A DNA stretch of 64,000 bases from an uncultured bacterium (GTDB lineage: Bacteria > Cyanobacteriota > Vampirovibrionia > Gastranaerophilales > Gastranaerophilaceae): assembly GCA_947428835.1 (NCBI GenBank), contig CANENE010000001.1, positions 164,506 to 228,505 of the forward strand, in the 5' to 3' direction. The notes beneath the pieces were generated by a model. The model saw only the letters and a list, made by a program, of their open reading frames with translations, was not told where the DNA came from and made no database searches. Positions within the stretch are counted from its first letter, which is position 1, and each line of letters opens with the position of its first letter. Shown in pieces: positions 60,652 through 64,000 of this stretch. The translations under genes were made by a program, and so were the position numbers.

Positions 60652-61836
60652 TTATATTTCCTTCAGGGGTTCACTTAAGCGTTTTATGCCTTCTTTGATA
60701 GTATCGCAATCAGCATTTGTATAATTTAATCTTAATGTATTTACATTATTAATTCCAACATAAAAAGGGTCACCCGGCACAAATGCCACATTTTTCTTTA
60801 TTGCTTTATCAAAAAGTTTAACAGCACTAACTCCTTTTGGCAAAGTTACCCAGCTAAACATGCCGCCTTTTGGACGAGTGAATTTGATATTTTTTGCAAA
60901 ATTTTCTTCCATTGCGCCTATCATAGCTTCGGCTTGGGTTTTATATAGTTTTTTAATTTTTGAAATGTGTTTATCAAGATCATTATTCCACAAATAATCT
61001 GAAATCAAATATTGGCCAAAGATATTAGAATGCAGGTCAGAAGCTTGTTTAGCTGTTTCTATCATTTTAATTATTTCTTTATCTGCAATAACATAACCAA
61101 GGCGCATGCCGGGCGTTACAATCTTTGAAAAAGAACCCAAATAGATGTTTTTGCTGCTTTGGTTTTGACCGATATATGGAAGTATTTCATCTTCATCATA
61201 AAATCTAAGTTCGCCATATGGGTCATCTTGAATTAAAATCATATCTTCATCTTTTATTGCTTCAAAAACTTCTTTTCTATTTTCTTTTGAATAAGTAAGT
61301 CCTGTTGGGTTTTGAAAATTCGGAATAAGATAAGCAAGCTTTGGTTTGTGGTCTTTTAAAGTCTTTTTAAGACAATCGATATCAAGACCATCTTCAACTA
61401 AATCTGTCTGAACAAAATCGGCGTCATACAAACAAAAAGCCTGCAAAAGCCCAAGATATGATGGTTTTTCAACCATGACCTTGTCACCTTCATTTATAAA
61501 TACTTTTCCGATAAGGTCAAGCGCCTGCTGGGAGCCTGTTGTGATTATAACGTTATCAAGTGTTAAATCCATTCCTCTTAGTTTATTGTATCTTTGAACA
61601 ATATATTCTCTTAAAGAATCAAGTCCCGCAGTTGTTGAATACTGATAAATTTTTGCTCCAAATTTATCTGCAATTCTGTTCATAGAGATTTTTAATTCTT
61701 CCTGCGGGAAAGAAATCGGATTTGGAAGCCCGCCTGCAAAAGATATTATCTGCGGGTTTTGGGTAACTTTTAAAATTTCTCTTATAAATGATGATGGTGT
61801 GCATTTGATTCTTTTGGAAAAATATTTTTCAAACAT
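60652..61836 (-). CDS. PLP-dependent aminotransferase, class I/II
   Basis: A 394-residue fold-type I aminotransferase of the MocR-like/2-aminoadipate type, without a regulatory N-terminus. ISFAGGLPNPISFP, ITTGSQQALDLIGK, LIPNFQNPTGLTYS, IQDDPYGELRF and the PLP-lysine motif SFSKIVTPGMRLGY are intact. Alpha-aminoadipate, aromatic or branched-chain substrates are all possible. A GAGGAA ribosome-binding site lies before the ATG. It heads a three-gene amino-acid operon with ilvA and ridA, which hints at isoleucine or threonine-linked metabolism. Confidence 0.92.
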   Translation of the reverse strand: MFEKYFSKRIKCTPSSFIREILKVTQNPQIISFAGGLPNPISFPQEELKISMNRIADKFGAKIYQYSTTAGLDSLREYIVQRYNKLRGMDLTLDNVIITTGSQQALDLIGKVFINEGDKVMVEKPSYLGLLQAFCLYDADFVQTDLVEDGLDIDCLKKTLKDHKPKLAYLIPNFQNPTGLTYSKENRKEVFEAIKDEDMILIQDDPYGELRFYDEDEILPYIGQNQSSKNIYLGSFSKIVTPGMRLGYVIADKEIIKMIETAKQASDLHSNIFGQYLISDYLWNNDLDKHISKIKKLYKTQAEAMIGAMEENFAKNIKFTRPKGGMFSWVTLPKGVSAVKLFDKAIKKNVAFVPGDPFYVGINNVNTLRLNYTNADCDTIKEGIKRLSEPLKEI

Positions 61837-61927
61837 ATAAATTAATTCCTCAATTCCACTTGTAATATTTTTGATTTTATATTACAACAAATGAGGCCGA
61901 AATAAAAATATTTAAGAAAAATAAAAG

Positions 61928-63337
61928 ATGTTTAGCAACGAAACCGATAAATTAAAATGGATTATCTTCACAGTTAGCGCCATAGGCGGCTTTCTTGCGA
62001 TGATGGATTCTAATACCGTAAATGTTGCACTATGTGAAATAGCCAAAGACTTTAATATAGGAATATCAAAAGCGCAGTGGGCGGTAACTTCTTATATTCT
62101 TGTATTATCAACATTTTTAACTTTATTTGGAAAATTAAATGACCTTATTTCAAGAAAAAACCTTTATGCTCTTGGATATTTGATATTTGCGCTTGGCGCG
62201 CTTTTTAATACATTATCTTTTAATCTTGTATCTTTGATACTTGCAAGAATTGTACAAGCGACAGGAGCAAGCATACTTTTATCTAATAACTATGCAATAA
62301 TATCTTCTATTTTTAAAGGCAACAAAAGAGCAAAGGCTCTCGGGTTTTCAACTGCTCTTATGGCATTAGCCGGCATGAGCGGGCCAATACTTGGCGGATT
62401 TTTGATGCATTTGATGAATTGGAAAATAATATTTGTTCCAAGTATCATAATTGGGCTTGTTGGTGCCTATTTTGCAAAAAAATACATTCCTGAAATTGTC
62501 CATAAAAACGAATTTAAATTCGATTATTTCGGGATGATTTATATGCTTATTGCAACTTTGTCAGCCCTTCTTGTGATTTCAAAAGGGCACGATTGGGGAT
62601 ATTTGAGCCACAGAGTCATACTTCTTACGCTGCTTTTTGTTGTTTTTTCTTTTATATTTTATTTTCAGGAGAAAAGAATAGATTATCCTATAGTCAATTT
62701 TGAACTTTTTAAATCCAAAGTATTTTTATATGGAAATTTTGCGCTGTTGGTCGCTTATTTTGCGCTATTTACAAATGCGCTTTTGTTTCCTTTTTATACC
62801 CAAAATGTTTTAGGCAAGAGCCCCCTTACAACAGCATTGTTGATTCTTCCTTTTTCAATAATGTTTATGCTTCTTGCTCTTTTGAATGGAAAATTGACTA
62901 AAAAGCTTCATAGTTCAATTCTTATGACAACAGGAACAATTTTAATTGTGCTTGGCTATATTTTGTTTTTAGGAATTGGTGAACATTTAAATTATATTAA
63001 TATAATTATTGCCCAAATGCTGATTGGTGCAGGCTCGGGCTGCTATCAGCCAAGCGTTAACGCGCTTATTGTTTCATCTGCTCCGATTGATAAAATGGGA
63101 ATAGCATCAGGTATTCTTGCTATGTTTAGAAATGTCGGGATGCTTCTTGGCATAAGTATTTCAGTGAGTATTTTTGATTTTATCAAAAAAGCCTGCCTTT
63201 CAAACGGCTTAAATGAAAAAGCTGCTTTTATTACAGGCTACAAAGGGGCGATTATTTTTGCAATTGTTTTTGGAATAATTTGCGCAATTTTATCTTATAT
63301 GTCGCATAAAGCTTATAAGAAAGAAAAGTGCTTGTAG
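61928..63337 (+). CDS. MFS (DHA2-type) multidrug exporter
   Basis: A 469-residue, 14-helix transporter related to EmrB/QacA. Motifs include FLAMMDSNTVNVALCEIAKD, the loop GKLNDLISRKNLYALGYLIF, LARIVQATGASILLS and AGMSGPILGGF. No adaptor gene is adjacent, so it may work alone at the inner membrane. The substrate is unknown. No Shine-Dalgarno is evident before the ATG. The 3' end runs into repeat DNA. Confidence 0.9.
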   Translation: MFSNETDKLKWIIFTVSAIGGFLAMMDSNTVNVALCEIAKDFNIGISKAQWAVTSYILVLSTFLTLFGKLNDLISRKNLYALGYLIFALGALFNTLSFNLVSLILARIVQATGASILLSNNYAIISSIFKGNKRAKALGFSTALMALAGMSGPILGGFLMHLMNWKIIFVPSIIIGLVGAYFAKKYIPEIVHKNEFKFDYFGMIYMLIATLSALLVISKGHDWGYLSHRVILLTLLFVVFSFIFYFQEKRIDYPIVNFELFKSKVFLYGNFALLVAYFALFTNALLFPFYTQNVLGKSPLTTALLILPFSIMFMLLALLNGKLTKKLHSSILMTTGTILIVLGYILFLGIGEHLNYINIIIAQMLIGAGSGCYQPSVNALIVSSAPIDKMGIASGILAMFRNVGMLLGISISVSIFDFIKKACLSNGLNEKAAFITGYKGAIIFAIVFGIICAILSYMSHKAYKKEKCL

Positions 63338-63350
63338 TTTGAATTGCTTA

Positions 63351-63550
63351 GTGCGCGGCAGTCTGGCTCCCATGTGCCTGCATACTTACATCTTCCCGAA
63401 TTGCCACAGCATATTAAAAATATGCTTTATAATGACATGTGCCCTAAACATTAATTTATACAACCGTCACCCTGAACTCGTTTCAGGGTCTGACCGGGTT
63501 TGTGACATTATAAAAAGCTGAAACAAGTTCACTTTGGCGTATTATGGGCA
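63351..63550. repeat. Composite intergenic repeat, right-hand copy
   Basis: It has the same parts as the 10.7-11.1 kb region: GGCAGTCTGGCTCCC with CTTCCCGAATTGCC and TAATGAC (63355-63436), a CAACCGTCACCCTGAACTCG hairpin unit with GTTTCAGGGTCT (63462-63493), and GCTGAAACAAGTTCACTTTG (about 63517-63536). A short open frame through it is not a gene. Confidence 0.7.
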
Positions 63551-63575
63551 TTAATGTTAACAATAACCAAAATAA

Positions 63576-63981
63576 TTAGTTCTTCTTTTCCTCCTTTTCT
63601 TTCTTCTTCCTTCCTCGTTTAGAATTTTTCTTTATATTTTCTGTTTGCATTTCTTTGGTTGTCTTTGCATGTTTTGCAATTTTTAGTACAGCTTTATACT
63701 TATCTTTAGAAAATTCTTTGTTTAGTTCCAGTGAACTCATTATCATTTTCACTCCTGCAAGATTGGATAGAACTTCATTTGTAAGAAAAAGTATAACTTT
63801 TCTTTTCTTCTATGTCATTAAGTGTATAGTATCTTCTGTTACTTTTTGTTCTTTTTGGAATAAGCATTCCTTCTTTGTCCCATATTCTAAGTGTCCTTGG
63901 ATGAACTCCAAGATAATTTGCCACATGGGATATACTAACACTTAATTTCTTAGAACTTACTTTACTCAATGAATCGGGCAT
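63576..63981 (-). pseudogene. MerR/HspR-like regulator broken by a 1-nt frameshift
   Basis: The first 68 codons (63981 to 63775) encode a MerR-type DNA-binding domain: VANYLGVHPRTLRIWDKEGM, then RRYYTLNDIEEKK, and then a premature stop. Dropping one A from the AAGAAAAG run (complement of 63797-63802) restores a frame that continues VILFLTNEVLSNLAGVKMIM, the expected HspR/MerR continuation. It ends in a Lys/Glu-rich tail (stop 63576-63578). The whole would be about 134 residues. It is either a pseudogene, a slippage-controlled gene or a sequence error. Genes further left of it on this strand are absent. Confidence 0.72.
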
Positions 63982-64000
63982 AACTACTCCTTTTATTTTG

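Noticed and set aside
63339..63521. Plus-strand open frame of 60 codons after the MFS gene
   Set aside because: It is encoded by the right-hand composite repeat.
63655..63945. Plus-strand 96-codon frame at the right end
   Set aside because: It is antisense to the frameshifted MerR-like gene, which has a clear HTH domain.

Overview
The window is AT-rich chromosomal DNA (about one third G+C by eye) from a diderm, probably anaerobic bacterium. LptB, an LptF/G permease and two TolC-type outer membrane factors indicate an outer membrane. A pyruvate formate-lyase activase and a BadF-type activase suggest anaerobic metabolism. The pilin style, the chemosensory genes and several lineage-type hypothetical proteins look most like gut Vampirovibrionia/Melainabacteria (Gastranaerophilales). 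That placement is inference from protein style; there is no rRNA gene in the window. Gene density is high: neighbours often overlap, including five convergent pairs that share 15-35 nt, and no phage, IS element or CRISPR array is intact.

Layout. 1-3.6 kb: surface-polysaccharide genes (RgpF-like, GT4 and DXD glycosyltransferases) and a small XRE regulator. 3.7-7.2 kb: a large pilin-like protein with two lectin-like repeats, MITE/REP-like intergenic repeats, a membrane-anchored protein whose gene ends in a G9 tract, and tRNA-Lys with a partly duplicated 3' end. 7.3-10.7 kb: dnaX, an NrtR-like Nudix regulator and a formyltransferase. 11.1-14.3 kb: lptB, an LptF/G permease, a phosphodiester glycosidase and a small membrane protein. 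14.3-18.4 kb (minus): double-CheW protein, two exported proteins, lspA, an RluA-family synthase and a small membrane protein. 18.5-24.0 kb: MCP, hybrid CheA and a degenerate receiver protein, probably a twitching-type chemosensory system. 24-31.5 kb: mtaB, a zinc-ribbon repeat protein, TPR proteins, a GH13-like protein and a coiled-coil family protein.

31.6-36 kb: pflA, phosphohexomutase, BadF-type activase, GT2 and YhcH. 36.1-36.5 kb: two tiny genes, one encoding a Gly-Ser-Ile repeat peptide. 36.7-41.2 kb: a complete MarR-regulated EmrAB/TolC-like efflux locus with a visible operator. 41.2-47.9 kb: miaA, a membrane protein, tandem dTMP-kinase-like genes, a second coiled-coil family member, secD and secF. 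48-54.3 kb (minus): an RlmD-type methyltransferase with a winged-helix partner, then a run of degenerate metallophosphoesterase, OmpR-type regulator, histidine kinase, tadA and a TIGR02757 protein. 54.5-64 kb: a dNTPase, a second TolC-like factor, a divergent GH77 enzyme, an aminotransferase-ilvA-ridA operon, an MFS exporter and a MerR/HspR-like gene broken by a 1-nt frameshift.

The items most worth a second look are the G9 tract with an open alternative 3' frame, the small-peptide pair at 36.1-36.5 kb, the tRNA-Lys 3'-end duplication, the MITE-like repeats, the frameshifted MerR gene, the metallophosphoesterase that has lost metal ligands, and several promoters placed so that transcripts would be leaderless.
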